From: JANQOH01 sp965201155
Lineage (GTDB): Bacteria; Pseudomonadota; Alphaproteobacteria; UBA7887
DNA length: 64,000 nt
Direction: 5' to 3'
Assembly: GCA_965201155.1 (NCBI GenBank)
Contig: OZ241752.1
Coordinates: forward strand, 1,674,001-1,738,000
The position numbers and the translations under genes are program-made. Below, in pieces: positions 52,200 to 61,833 of the stretch (its first letter is position 1; the number at the start of each line of letters is the position of its first letter). Below the pieces are notes generated by a model. The model searched no databases, was not told the origin of the DNA, and saw only the letters and a list, made by a program, of their open reading frames with translations.

Positions 52200-52912
52200 T
52201 CGACTATGTCCCCGTTCAGAAATGCGCGGGCTTCAGGCGTGGCGAGCTTGTCGGGCGCATCGGGGCCGGCGGCTGCCTCATGCAGTCGTCCGCGAAGGAG
52301 AAACAGCACATCGGTGGCCATGCGCCGGGCCTGACCCATATCGTGGGTGGCCATGACGATGCGGGTTCCGTCGGCGCGGGCGGCGGCGAGGATGGTTTCG
52401 ATTTCGCGGGTAGCGCGTCCGTCGAGATTGGCGGAAGGCTCATCGAGAAACAGGATTTGCGGGCGGCGGATGAGGGCGCGGGCAAGAGCGAGTTTTTGGC
52501 GTTCACCGCCGGACAATGAGGATGCGGAGCGTTTCAGCGTACTGCCGAGGCCGACTTTCTCTGCCCATTCGGCGGCCTGGCGGCGTGCGTCGGCGCGGCC
52601 CACGCCGTGGACGCGAAGGGGATAGCCGATGTTTTCTCCCACCGAGCGGCGCATGAGGATGGGAGTCTGGAACACGTAGGCCTGGCGGGTGCGGGCCTCG
52701 GCATCAGGGACGGCCCAGGCAACTCGCCCGGCGGCGGCGCGCTCAAGCCCGTGCATGAGGCGAAGGAGCGATGTCTTCCCCGCGCCGTTGGGACCGATGA
52801 CGATGGTGGTGCCGTGCGCGCCGATTTCGAGATCGACCGGGCCGACAAGGCGCTTGCGGCGGCGGCGCACTTCAGCAGCGGTCAGACGGAGCGGCAGGAT
52901 GGAGGCTACCAT
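52196..52912 (-). CDS. tupC: Tungstate ABC transporter, ATP-binding protein
   Basis: A 238-aa ABC ATPase: Walker A GPNGAGKTS, Q-loop VFQTPILMRRSV, signature LSGGERQKLALARAL, Walker B ILFLDEPSANLD and the switch histidine in MATHDMGQARRM. It energises import through the neighbouring permease. Overlaps tupB by 7 bases and tupA by 3 bases. Confidence 0.93.
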   Translation of the reverse strand: MVASILPLRLTAAEVRRRRKRLVGPVDLEIGAHGTTIVIGPNGAGKTSLLRLMHGLERAAAGRVAWAVPDAEARTRQAYVFQTPILMRRSVGENIGYPLRVHGVGRADARRQAAEWAEKVGLGSTLKRSASSLSGGERQKLALARALIRRPQILFLDEPSANLDGRATREIETILAAARADGTRIVMATHDMGQARRMATDVLFLLRGRLHEAAAGPDAPDKLATPEARAFLNGDIVE

Positions 52913-53610
52913 TGGCTGGTGCGCTCCGTGCGCGAGACGGTGTGGATGAGGATATTGACGGCAATGGCGAGGGTGATCAGGACGAAACCGAGGCCGAGGG
53001 CAAGGGAGAAATTCCCCTTTGCGGTTTCCAGGGCGATTGCGGTGGTGAGCACACGGGTTGCGTGATCAATGTTTCCGCCAACGATCATGATGGCGCCGAC
53101 TTCGCCGATCGCGCGTCCGAAGCCGGCAAGGGCGGCGGTGATGAGGGCGCGGCGCGCGTCCCACAGCAGCGCCTGAATACGCTGTTTTCTGGTGGTGTGG
53201 AGGGAGATCAGCAGGTCGTGATATTCGGCCCACAGGTCGCGGATGGCCTGATGGGAAATGGAGGCGATGAGCGGCGTAGCGATGATCACTTGGGCGATGA
53301 TCATGGCGGTGGGCGTGAACAGCAGTCCGAGGACGCCGAACGGGCCGGAGCGGCTGAGCAGCAGATAGACAATCAGGCCGACGACGACCGGCGGCAGTCC
53401 CATGAGAGCGTTGAGCAGGGCGATGACATGTCGGCGCCAGCGAAAGCGGTTTACGGCGAGCCACGCGCCAAGGGGCATTCCGATGACCGAGGCGATGGCG
53501 ACCGCCGAAAGTGTGACACGGAGCGAGCGGGCGGTGATTTCGGTGAGGTCGGGGTCGAGGATGAGGAGCAGGCGGCCCGCCTCGATCACCCCGCCAAGCA
53601 GGTCGTTCAT
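52906..53610 (-). CDS. tupB: Tungstate ABC transporter, permease
   Basis: A 234-aa inner-membrane permease with about five to six spans. The EAA-type cytoplasmic loop is ALITAALAGFGRAIGEVGAIMIVGGN, in which GRAIGEVGAIMIVGGN is characteristic of the tungstate/molybdate family. First gene of the tupBCA operon; the intergenic space to the iolD-like gene is 46 bases on the same strand. Confidence 0.92.
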   Translation of the reverse strand: MNDLLGGVIEAGRLLLILDPDLTEITARSLRVTLSAVAIASVIGMPLGAWLAVNRFRWRRHVIALLNALMGLPPVVVGLIVYLLLSRSGPFGVLGLLFTPTAMIIAQVIIATPLIASISHQAIRDLWAEYHDLLISLHTTRKQRIQALLWDARRALITAALAGFGRAIGEVGAIMIVGGNIDHATRVLTTAIALETAKGNFSLALGLGFVLITLAIAVNILIHTVSRTERTSQW

Positions 53611-53656
53611 GGCGGTGTTGTAGCATTCCTGCGGACGGGCCGGGGGATTGGCTCGT

Positions 53657-55472
53657 CTACGCGCCCCGGTTTGTATCGTAGACGCGGCGCGCCTCGGTCA
53701 CCGCCGGAGCGGAGGAGGTTTCGGGAATGGGAACATCCCACCAGTGCCCGCCGGCTTCGGTAGCGTGGGCGGGGTCGGTCTCGATGACGAGGACAGTGGT
53801 GCGCGGGGCGTCGCGGGCGGCGGATATGGCGGCCTCAAGGTCGGCGAGGCTGTTTACTTCCTGCGCGTCGGCGCCCAGGCTCCTCGCATGGGCGGCAAAG
53901 TCAATCACGGGATTGTCCAGCATGTTGTTGAACGGCGGGCCGCCGCTGGCGCGCTGCAGGCGCTCTATGCATGCGAAACCGCGATTGTTGAGAACGATGA
54001 CGGTCAAGGGAAGGCCGAGCGCCACCGAGGTGGCGATTTCGGAATTCATCATGAGCCACGAGCCGTCACCGACAAGAACAACAACCTGGCGCTCGGGCGC
54101 CGCCATCTTGGCGCCCAGCCCCCCCGGCGATCTCGTAGCCCATGCAGGAATAACCGTATTCGATGTGCCACGTGCCGGGACGCCGGACGTGCCACAGCTT
54201 GTGAAGCTCTCCCGGCAGGCTGCCGGCGGCGGCAACGATGATGGCGTCCGCCTGCGCCGCGCGCTGCACGGCGCCAATGACCTGGGCGTCCGACGGCGGC
54301 GCCGTATTGGCGGGGGCGGTTGCGGCAGTGACTTCCCTGTTCCATTCGGCGCAGGATGCGGCGGCGCGCGTGCGCCAGGCGGGCGGGGCGCGCCACGCGT
54401 CCAGCTGCGCGGAGAGCTGCGCAAGGCCGACAGCGGCGTCGGCCGCCAAGGGCAGGGCGCCATGGCGGGCGGCGTCAAGCGGGTTCACATTCAGGCCGAT
54501 GAGACGCTGTGCCCCGTTGGCGAACAGGCTGCGCGAGCCGGTGGCGATGTCGGTGAGGCGGGTGCCGGCCGCAAGGATGACGTCGGCTTCCGCGGCTAGC
54601 CCGTTGGCCGCCGCGCTGCCGCTGACGCCGACCGCGCCGACATTCAGGGGATGGGATGCCGCCAGCGCGTCCTTGCCGGAATGGGTGAGCGCGACGGGGA
54701 GGTGGTGGCGGGACGCGAAATCGGCGAGTTCGCGGTCCGCGTCCGCATAGGGCACGCCGCCGCCGGCGACAAGCAGCGGCCGCTGCGCCGAGCGGAGCGC
54801 TGCCGCGGCAGCGGCCAGCGCGTCGGGATCCGGCGGCGGGCGCCGGCGCACCCACAGACGGGGTTCGAGAAAGGCTTGCGGGCAATCGAAGGCCTCCGCC
54901 TGCACATCCTGGCACAGGGCCAGCGTGACGGGGCCGCACAGCGCGGGATCGGTGAGGATCGTCAGGGCGCGGGGCAGCGCATCGAGAATCTGTTCCGGGC
55001 GGGTTATGCGGTCGAAATAGCGGCTGACGGGCCGCAGGCAGTCATTCGCGGAGACGGTGCCGTCGGCGGCCGCCTCGATCTGCTGCAATACCGGGTCGGG
55101 GCGGCGATTGGCGAAGACATCCGCCGGGAGCAGCAGGAGCGGCAGGCGGTTGACGTGGGCAGTCGCGGCGGCGGTAACGAGATTGGTGGCGCCGGGGCCT
55201 ATGGAAGTAGTGCACACCATGAAGCGGCGGCGGCGGTTCTGTTTGGCAAAGCCGATGGCGGCGAGGGCCATGGCCTGCTCGTTATGGCCGCGCCATGTCG
55301 GCAGTCGGCCGCGCAGATGGGACAGGGCTTCGCCGAGGCCGGCGACATTGCCATGGCCGAAAATGGCCCATATGCCCGCAATCAGCGGTGTTTCGCGCCC
55401 GTCAATGAGGGTGTGCTGCGCCGCCAGCCAGCGCGTTAGCGCCTGGGTCATGGTCAAGCGAAGGGCGGTCAT
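53657..55472 (-). pseudogene. iolD: IolD-like ThDP-dependent hydrolase, split by a one-base frameshift
   Basis: Two overlapping minus-strand frames make one ThDP enzyme of about 604 aa. The first (from 55472) covers the N-terminal and central domains (LTMTQALTRWLAAQHT, FGHGNVAGLGEAL, CTTSIGPGATNLVTAAATAH) up to GYSCMGYEIAGG. Then a run of seven Cs on the plus strand (54119-54125) shifts the frame; with six, the protein would continue LGAKMAAPERQVVVLVGDGS in the other frame, which carries the ThDP motif GDGSWLMMNSEIATSVALGL...NNRG to its stop at 53657. IolD cleaves trihydroxycyclohexanedione in inositol breakdown, but no other iol genes are present, so a related acetolactate-synthase-like role is possible. 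The shift may be a sequencing error. Confidence 0.85.
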
Positions 55473-55513
55473 GGGCGGCTCCTCACGGCTGCGGGGCGGT
55501 GGCCGACGGCGTC

Positions 55514-58180
55514 TCAGGCAAGCAGCTTGGCGGTGATTTCGTGAAGATCTGGTGAGAGGCCCGGCGCGGCGCGAATTTGCTCCAGGGCCGCGCGCATGAC
55601 GCCGCGGCGCGCTTCATCGAAGCGGCGCCAGCGGCTGAACGGCGTCATGAGACGCGCCGCAAGCTGCGGGTTGCAGCCGTCAAGGGCCAGCACATGTTCG
55701 GACAGGAACCGATAGCCTTCGCCCGTCGAGGCATGAAAGCGCAGGGGATTGCCCATGGCAAAGCCGCCGATAAGGGCGCGCACCCGGTTGGGATTGGTGA
55801 AGGAGAAGGCGCGGTGATGCAGGAGTTCGGTGACGCGCGCCAGCGTGTCGGAGCGGTGTGAGCGCGCCTGCAGGGCGAACCATTTGTCGATGACCAGCGG
55901 TCGCTCGCGAAACCGATCGTGGAAGTCGGCGAGGGCGGCGTCGCGGGCGGGTCCGGTGTCATCCGCCAGCAGGGTGAGCGCCGCCATACAGTCGGTCATG
56001 TTGCGGGCGTTGTTGTAATGCTCGACCACCCGCTGCCGAGCGTGTTGTCCGGGCGTCTTCGCCAGATAGAACAGTGCCTGGTTTCGCAAGGCGCGGCGGG
56101 CGGCGTGTTCCGCATCCGCGCTCTGGGGATTGTGCGACCCGTTGGCGTCGTAAAGCGCCTCGAATTCCGCGTGAAGTGCAGCGGTGGTCGCAGCGCGCAG
56201 GGCCTCGCGGGTGCGGTGAACGGCGTCGAAGTCCGATACCGGCATGAGGTCGGCGAGTTCGTCGAGGCCGGGCAGCCTGAGCGCTTCGGCGCACAGCGCA
56301 CGGTCTTCGTCGGCGCGGGCGATGGTGCCGTGCAGCGCCTCGATATAGCTGTTCCACGCCGCTGGCGAGGGGAGGCTGCCGCCGGCCCGCAAGTCTTCGG
56401 TGACCGTCAACAGCAGGCGCGATGCAAGCTGCTGCCCGGCCTCCCAGCGATTGAACGGATCCGTGTCGCGGGCCATAAGGAAGGCTAGGTCATCGTCACT
56501 CCGCCGGGTCTTGAGGCGCACGGGGGCGGAAAAGCCGCGGTTGAGCGACAGGACCGGCATCGCGTTCGGCGTGCCGGCTCCCACAAAGTCGCCGGCAAAA
56601 CGGAAACTCTGTGTGTCCGCAGTCAATTCGAGGGTGCGGGGGCCGGGGGGTTGTTCGGGTTCGCCCTCGAGCCGCAGCGGCAATGGCTTTCCCGTGCGGT
56701 TCAGCAGGGCGATCTCGAACGGCATATGAAGAGGAAGCTTGTCGGGCTGGTCGGGGGTCGGCGGCGTGCGCTGGGAGATGGTGAGATCGAAATGCCCGGT
56801 ATTCGCGTCGGCCGCGCTGGAGATTTCGATTTCCGGTGTTCCGGACTGCGCGTACCAGCGCATGAAGTGCGTGAGGTCCCGCCCGTTCGCGTCGGCCATG
56901 GCAGCGACAAACTGGTCGCATGTCGCGGCTTCGCCGTCATGCCGTGCGATGTAGGTGTCCATGCCGCGCCGGAAGCCGTCCGCTCCCAGCAGGGTATGGA
57001 GCATGCGCACGACCTCGGCGCCTTTCTCATAGACGGTGGCGGTGTAGAAATTATTGATTTCGATGTACGAATCGGGCCGTACCGGGTGCGCGAGCGGGCC
57101 GCCATCCTCGGTAAACTGGCGGGCCCTGAGGGCGCGCACATCGCGGATGCGCTGCACCGCGGGAGAGGTGCGGTCGGCGCTGAACTGGCGGTCGCGGAAA
57201 ACGGTCAGCCCTTCCTTCAGGCTGAGCTGGAACCAGTCACGGCATGTGATGCGGTTGCCGGTCCAGTTGTGGAAATATTCGTGGGCGACCACCGCCTCGA
57301 TCAGGGCATGGTCGTCGTCCGTGGCGGTTTCCGTGTCTGCGAGGATGTACTGGGCGTTGAAGATATTGAGGCTTTTATTCTCCATCGCACCCATGTTGAA
57401 GTCGGAGACGGCAACGATGTTGAAGCATTCGAGGTCGTATTCGAGGCCGTAGGTCTCTTCGTCCCAGCGCATGGCGCGCTTGAGTGCTTCAAGCGCGAAG
57501 GCGCAGCGCGATTCATTGCCGTGTTCGACATAGATATTGAGCGCGACTTCACGGCCCGAGGCAGTGGTGAAGTGGTCTCCTACGGCGGCCAGATCGCCCG
57601 CCACAAGCGCGAACAGGTAGGAGGGTTTGGGAAACGGGTCGTGCCACCGCGCCATATGACGCCCCTGGCCAAGGTCGCATGTCGCGATGAGATTGCCGTT
57701 GCTGAGGAGTATGGGCGCGTCGGGGCGCCGGGCAATGAGGGTCACGGTATAGACCGCGAGGTTGTCGGGGCGGTCGGTGAACCAGGTGATGCGGCGGAAA
57801 CCTTCGGCTTCGCATTGGGTGCAGAACACGCCATTGGAGATATAGAGGCCTTCGAGGCGCGTATTGTCGCGGGGACGGCAGCGTGTGGCGAGCTCGACAA
57901 TGCCGGTGCGGCCGGGGTCGGGAAGGGTCAGGCTGTCGGGTGTGAGCCGGTAGTCACCGGCGGAGAGCCTTGCGCCGTTGAGGCGAACGGAATCCAGCGT
58001 GAGGTCTTCACCGTCGAGGATGAGGGGCGCGCCGTGGTCCGTATTGCGCCGGGTTTCGAGGGTGGCGCGGACACGGGTTTCTTCGGCGTCGAGGTCGAAT
58101 TCGAGCGCGATGTGCGTGATGCTGTGTGCCGGTGGACGGTAATCGGCGCGCCGGGTCGGTTGCGGTGTCCGGGTGTTCAT
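55514..58180 (-). CDS. pepN: Aminopeptidase N
   Basis: An 888-aa M1 metallopeptidase, the full length of the proteobacterial PepN type. The exopeptidase motif is GAMENK near residue 263 and the zinc site is HEYFHNWTGNR near residue 300 with the third ligand in LKEGLTVFRD. The C-terminal helical domain ends LHEITAKLL. It releases N-terminal residues from cytoplasmic peptides. Same strand as, and 41 bases upstream of, the iolD-like gene. Confidence 0.96.
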   Translation of the reverse strand: MNTRTPQPTRRADYRPPAHSITHIALEFDLDAEETRVRATLETRRNTDHGAPLILDGEDLTLDSVRLNGARLSAGDYRLTPDSLTLPDPGRTGIVELATRCRPRDNTRLEGLYISNGVFCTQCEAEGFRRITWFTDRPDNLAVYTVTLIARRPDAPILLSNGNLIATCDLGQGRHMARWHDPFPKPSYLFALVAGDLAAVGDHFTTASGREVALNIYVEHGNESRCAFALEALKRAMRWDEETYGLEYDLECFNIVAVSDFNMGAMENKSLNIFNAQYILADTETATDDDHALIEAVVAHEYFHNWTGNRITCRDWFQLSLKEGLTVFRDRQFSADRTSPAVQRIRDVRALRARQFTEDGGPLAHPVRPDSYIEINNFYTATVYEKGAEVVRMLHTLLGADGFRRGMDTYIARHDGEAATCDQFVAAMADANGRDLTHFMRWYAQSGTPEIEISSAADANTGHFDLTISQRTPPTPDQPDKLPLHMPFEIALLNRTGKPLPLRLEGEPEQPPGPRTLELTADTQSFRFAGDFVGAGTPNAMPVLSLNRGFSAPVRLKTRRSDDDLAFLMARDTDPFNRWEAGQQLASRLLLTVTEDLRAGGSLPSPAAWNSYIEALHGTIARADEDRALCAEALRLPGLDELADLMPVSDFDAVHRTREALRAATTAALHAEFEALYDANGSHNPQSADAEHAARRALRNQALFYLAKTPGQHARQRVVEHYNNARNMTDCMAALTLLADDTGPARDAALADFHDRFRERPLVIDKWFALQARSHRSDTLARVTELLHHRAFSFTNPNRVRALIGGFAMGNPLRFHASTGEGYRFLSEHVLALDGCNPQLAARLMTPFSRWRRFDEARRGVMRAALEQIRAAPGLSPDLHEITAKLLA

Positions 58181-58264
58181 GCTGCGCTCCCGGCGGGTCT
58201 TGTCAGGCTTTGCACGAGGCGGCGCGGGCTGGCGCCGCCTCGGTCATGGGCGAGGCTTTGCGGC

Positions 58265-58777
58265 CTATTGCAGATCGTCGGCGATGGCTGCGATGCCGAC
58301 CTGGGCGCATTCTTCATCCTGGTCGCCGGTGGCTCCGCTGACGCCGACTCCACCGACCTGGTGTCCGTCGGAGGTCATGATGGGAACGCCGCCGGGGAAT
58401 GCGGCGATGCCGGGAATTTCAGCGATTCCGGGCAGGGGGCCGGGTTCGCCGTCCTTGCCGTAAGCCAGTTCGCTTACGAGGCGGGTGGGGAACGGAAACG
58501 CGGTTGATGTCTGGCCCTTCAACATGGCGATCTGGATGCTGCCGAGGAACGCGCCGTCCATGCGGTGGAACACGGTGAGATTGCCGCCGTCGTCATAGAC
58601 GGCGATATTGATGGGCCGCCAGCCTTTTTCGACGGCGAGCGCAGCGCATACATCAGCGATTTTCTCGGCCATTGCCAAGGTGAGGATGGGTTTGGTTTCA
58701 CGCGCCTGGGCGCTGAAAGCCGTGAGAATGAGCGCTGCACCAAGCATGGCGGCGCCGGCCATCCGAAAACGGGTCAT
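58265..58777 (-). CDS. GlcG/HbpS-type secreted heme-binding-like protein
   Basis: A 170-aa protein with a signal peptide (MLGAALILTAFSAQA). The mature part is a GlcG/HbpS domain (ILTLAMAEKIADVCAALAVEKG, then DDGGNLTVFHRMDGAFLGSI, FPGGVPIMTSDGHQVGGVGVSGATGDQDEECAQVGI read in parts). Members bind heme or act as redox sensors or as small secreted partners of glycolate oxidation. ATG 58777 follows aggag; an upstream extension to 58918 lacks homology. Partner unknown here. Confidence 0.82.
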   Translation of the reverse strand: MTRFRMAGAAMLGAALILTAFSAQARETKPILTLAMAEKIADVCAALAVEKGWRPINIAVYDDGGNLTVFHRMDGAFLGSIQIAMLKGQTSTAFPFPTRLVSELAYGKDGEPGPLPGIAEIPGIAAFPGGVPIMTSDGHQVGGVGVSGATGDQDEECAQVGIAAIADDLQ

Positions 58778-58936
58778 TGCGACACTCCTGGATGATAATG
58801 ACGGTGATTGCGAAGCGGCAGGCACGCCGCCCCGGCGGCAGGTTACTGTTTGGGCCCCCCACTGGCAATTCGGCCTTCCCGACCCCATCGTCGTAGGCTC
58901 GGCGCCCCCGACACGCATGATGCGAGAGCGGATAAC

Positions 58937-58980
58937 GAGGTGATATCCGCTCAGGGATGAGGTGATATCCGCTCAGGGAT
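58937..58980. repeat. Perfect 22-bp tandem duplication
   Basis: Two identical 22-base units starting gaggtgatatccgctcaggg occupy 58937-58958 and 58959-58980. A gcggata / tatccgc inverted pair (58928-58934 and 58944-58950) overlaps the first unit. They lie between the GlcG-like gene's promoter region and the end of the DUF1489 gene. Confidence 0.8.
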
Positions 58981-59046
58981 ATGGTCTGCTGCGTGCCGCT
59001 TGGTCGATCAACCGGAGCGGAACTTCATGTCCGTGGCCCCCGCTGG

Positions 59047-59478
59047 TCACAGCAGGCCCAGCTCGCGCAGTTCCTGTTCCATGTCGGGGGGCAGATGCGG
59101 GGAAGCATATGTCTCACGGTCCGGCGGTGCGTCGGCTGCTTCGAGATAGCGCCAGCCCTGCATGGGGCGGGCGGCTCGGGGGACGGTTTCCACGAGTTCG
59201 GGGCCGAGGAGGATGGCGCAGCGCTTGAGACCGCTGCGGTCGCCCGCCGGTTCCAGCGCCACCACCGGCTGGCGGACGCAAATTGCACCCTTGATAATCC
59301 AGTAGAGCGAGCCTTGGCCGGCGATTTCGGACGCTCTTCGCGGCATGTTGCGCGTGAGGTGAACAAGAACGGCCGGTTCGCCCGCCGCACGCCGGGATTC
59401 GAGGCGTTCCGCCTGGCGCGCGCGCAATTGGGGCAGCGAGTCGATGCCAACGCACATTTTCAGCATATGCAGCGCCAT
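59047..59478 (-). CDS. DUF1489 family protein
   Basis: A 143-aa protein matching the alphaproteobacterial DUF1489 pattern: HMLKMCVGIDSLPQLRARQAERL, then LTRNMPRRASEIAGQGSLYW, WIIKGAICVRQPVVALEP, RCAILLGPELVETVP and PMQGWRYLEAADAP. No function is known. It is conserved and found mostly in alphaproteobacteria, which supports the taxonomic placement. It is divergent from the DHDPS-family gene, with 74 bases between starts. Confidence 0.88.
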   Translation of the reverse strand: MALHMLKMCVGIDSLPQLRARQAERLESRRAAGEPAVLVHLTRNMPRRASEIAGQGSLYWIIKGAICVRQPVVALEPAGDRSGLKRCAILLGPELVETVPRAARPMQGWRYLEAADAPPDRETYASPHLPPDMEQELRELGLL

Positions 59479-59552
59479 GGGGTTATGATGCCATGACGCG
59501 GGGTGCTATTCGATGAAATTCGATGGGAAAAGAAGGACGAGGAGAAGCGACG

Positions 59553-60464
59553 ATGCCGCAATTCGAGCCGTTCCGCGGTGTTATGCCGCCGGTTGTCACG
59601 CCGTTTACCGACACGTTGGAGCCGGACCGCGCGGCGTTTGTTGCCCATTGCCGCTGGCTGCTGGACGAAGGCGCGGACGGGCTTGCGGTGTTCGGCACGA
59701 CGAGCGAGGCGAATTCACTGTCGGGTGAAGAACGCATGGCGCTGCTGGATGCACTGGGGGAAGACGGGTTCGACGCCGGAAGGCTGATGCCGGGCACGGG
59801 CTGCTGTGCGCTGCCGGACACGGTGCGCCTGACGCGTCATGCGCTGGATGCCGGGTGCGGCGGAGTGTTGATGCTGCCGCCCTTCTACTACAAGGGGGTC
59901 AGCGATGACGGCATTTTTGCCAGCATAGCCGAGGTAATCGAGCGCATCGGCGATTCGCGGCTCCGCGTTTATCTCTATCACATACCGCCAATGGCGCAGG
60001 TTGGGTTCAGCCTGGAGCTGGTGGGCCGCCTGATCAAGGCTTATCCGGGAACAGTCGTGGGCCTGAAGGACAGTGCGGGAAACTGGAGCAATACCGAAGC
60101 CTTGATTCGGGAGTTTCCGGATTTCGCAACATTTTCGGGTTCGGAAGTATTTTTGCTGGCGAATTTGCGGGCCGGAGGCGCCGGCTGCATCACCGCCACC
60201 GGCAATGTGAACCTGGCAGCGATCAGGGAGTTGTACCTGCGCTGGCAGGAGCCGGAAGCGGACGCGTTGCAAGCGGAACTCACGGCGCTGCGCAAGACCA
60301 TTCAGATGCAGCCGACGATTCCGGCGCTGAAGGCCATTCTGGCGGCGCATCACGGCGCGCCGGGCTGGGCGCGGGTGCGGCCGCCGCTGGCAGCGCTGGA
60401 CGAGGCGGCGGCAACGGCGCTGGTGGGCGCACTGCGCGCCCGGGACTTCGCCCTGGCGGCCTAG
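59553..60464 (+). CDS. Dihydrodipicolinate synthase/N-acetylneuraminate lyase family protein
   Basis: A 303-aa TIM-barrel class I aldolase. FRGVMPPVVTPFTDTLEPDR opens the barrel, GLAVFGTTSEANSLSGEER is the substrate-carboxylate motif (GTTGE in DapA), YLYHIP carries the catalytic tyrosine and GLKDSAG the Schiff-base Lys172. The altered TTSE motif and lack of lysine-pathway neighbours suggest a lyase on another sugar- or keto-acid rather than dapA itself. ATG 59553 has ggagaag upstream. Convergent with accC, 4 bases apart. Confidence 0.87.
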   Translation: MPQFEPFRGVMPPVVTPFTDTLEPDRAAFVAHCRWLLDEGADGLAVFGTTSEANSLSGEERMALLDALGEDGFDAGRLMPGTGCCALPDTVRLTRHALDAGCGGVLMLPPFYYKGVSDDGIFASIAEVIERIGDSRLRVYLYHIPPMAQVGFSLELVGRLIKAYPGTVVGLKDSAGNWSNTEALIREFPDFATFSGSEVFLLANLRAGGAGCITATGNVNLAAIRELYLRWQEPEADALQAELTALRKTIQMQPTIPALKAILAAHHGAPGWARVRPPLAALDEAAATALVGALRARDFALAA

Positions 60465-60468
60465 GGAT

Positions 60469-61812
60469 TCAGTCCGCCCCCGCGACGAACGTTTCAAGCC
60501 AGTGAATGTCGTAGCGCCCGGCCTGGAAGTCGGGCGCTTCGACGATGCGGCGATGCAGGGGCAGCGTGGTGGGGATGCCATCGATGACAAATTCCTCAAG
60601 ACTGCGCTTGAGGCGCATCAGGCATTCTTCGCGGCTGCTGCCATGAACGACGAGCTTGGCGACCATGCTGTCGTAGAACGGCGGCACAGTGTAGCCGGCA
60701 TAGAGGGCTGAGTCGACGCGTACGCCGAGGCCGCCGGGCGGATGGTAGTCGGTAACGGCGCCGGGCCGCGGGGCGAACGTGTCGGGGTCTTCGGCAGTGA
60801 TACGGCATTCGATGGCGTGCCCCCGCAGCGGGATATCGTGCTGTTTCAGGTCAAGCGGGGCGCCGGCAGCAATGCGTATCTGCTCGCGCACGAGGTCGAT
60901 GCCGGTGATCATCTCGGTGACCGGGTGTTCGACCTGAATGCGCGTATTCATTTCAATGAAATAGAAGGCATTGTTTTCGTAGAGAAATTCTATGGTTCCG
61001 GCGCCCCGGTAGCCAAGGGCGGCAACGGCCCTGGCGGCGCGCTCGCCGATGGCGGCGCGGGTTTCGGCGTCGAGCGCGGGTGACGGAGCTTCCTCAACGA
61101 GTTTCTGGTGGCGGCGTTGCAGGGAGCAGTCTCGTTCGCCGAAATGGATCACGCGTCCGCCATTGTCGGCGAGTATCTGGATTTCGATATGGCGCGGCGT
61201 GGCGAGGTACTTTTCGAGAAACACCGCGCCATTGCCAAAGGCTTCCTCGGCCTCGCGCGACGCCAGTTCGAGGGCGGCGGACAGGTCGCCCTCGCTGCGT
61301 GCGACCTGCATTCCGCGCCCGCCGCCGCCGGCGGAGGCCTTTACCAGCACGGGATATCCGATGGCGGCGGCAAGGCGGCGCGCCTCGGCGCCGTCCTGCA
61401 CCGGGCCGTCGGAACCGGGTACGAGCGGCAGGCCGCGGCTCTGCATGGCGGTGCGGGCGGCGAGCTTGTCCCCCATCAGGCGGATATGGTCGGGGGTCGG
61501 GCCGATGAAAGTAACACCGTGCGCCTGCACGATTTCGGCAAAACGCGCGTTTTCGGCGAGAAAGCCGTAGCCGGGATGGACGGCCTCGGCGCCGGTGACT
61601 TCGGCGGCGGCGATCAGGGCGGGGATGTTCAGGTAGCTGTCCCTGGTCGGCGGCGGGCCGATGCACACGGCTTCGTCAGCGAGGCGCACATGCATGGCGT
61701 CGGCGTCGGCGGTGGAGTGGACGGCTACAGTGCGAATTCCCATTTCGCGGCAGGCGCGATGGATTCGCATGGCGATCTCGCCGCGATTGGCGATCAGGAC
61801 CTTGTGGAACAC
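60469..61812 (-). CDS. accC: Acetyl-CoA carboxylase, biotin carboxylase subunit
   Basis: A 447-aa ATP-grasp enzyme that carboxylates biotin on AccB in the first step of fatty-acid synthesis. It opens HKVLIANRGEIAMRIHRACREMGI, has the glycine-rich ATP loop KASAGGGGRGMQVARSEGDL, the catalytic GTIEFLYENNAFYFIEMNTR (Glu and Asn ligands) and RIQVEHPVTEMITGIDLV. It follows accB by 21 bases on the same strand, the usual accB-accC order. Confidence 0.96.
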   Translation of the reverse strand: MFHKVLIANRGEIAMRIHRACREMGIRTVAVHSTADADAMHVRLADEAVCIGPPPTRDSYLNIPALIAAAEVTGAEAVHPGYGFLAENARFAEIVQAHGVTFIGPTPDHIRLMGDKLAARTAMQSRGLPLVPGSDGPVQDGAEARRLAAAIGYPVLVKASAGGGGRGMQVARSEGDLSAALELASREAEEAFGNGAVFLEKYLATPRHIEIQILADNGGRVIHFGERDCSLQRRHQKLVEEAPSPALDAETRAAIGERAARAVAALGYRGAGTIEFLYENNAFYFIEMNTRIQVEHPVTEMITGIDLVREQIRIAAGAPLDLKQHDIPLRGHAIECRITAEDPDTFAPRPGAVTDYHPPGGLGVRVDSALYAGYTVPPFYDSMVAKLVVHGSSREECLMRLKRSLEEFVIDGIPTTLPLHRRIVEAPDFQAGRYDIHWLETFVAGAD

Positions 61813-61833
61813 GTCGCAGCTCGCGGTGACCGG

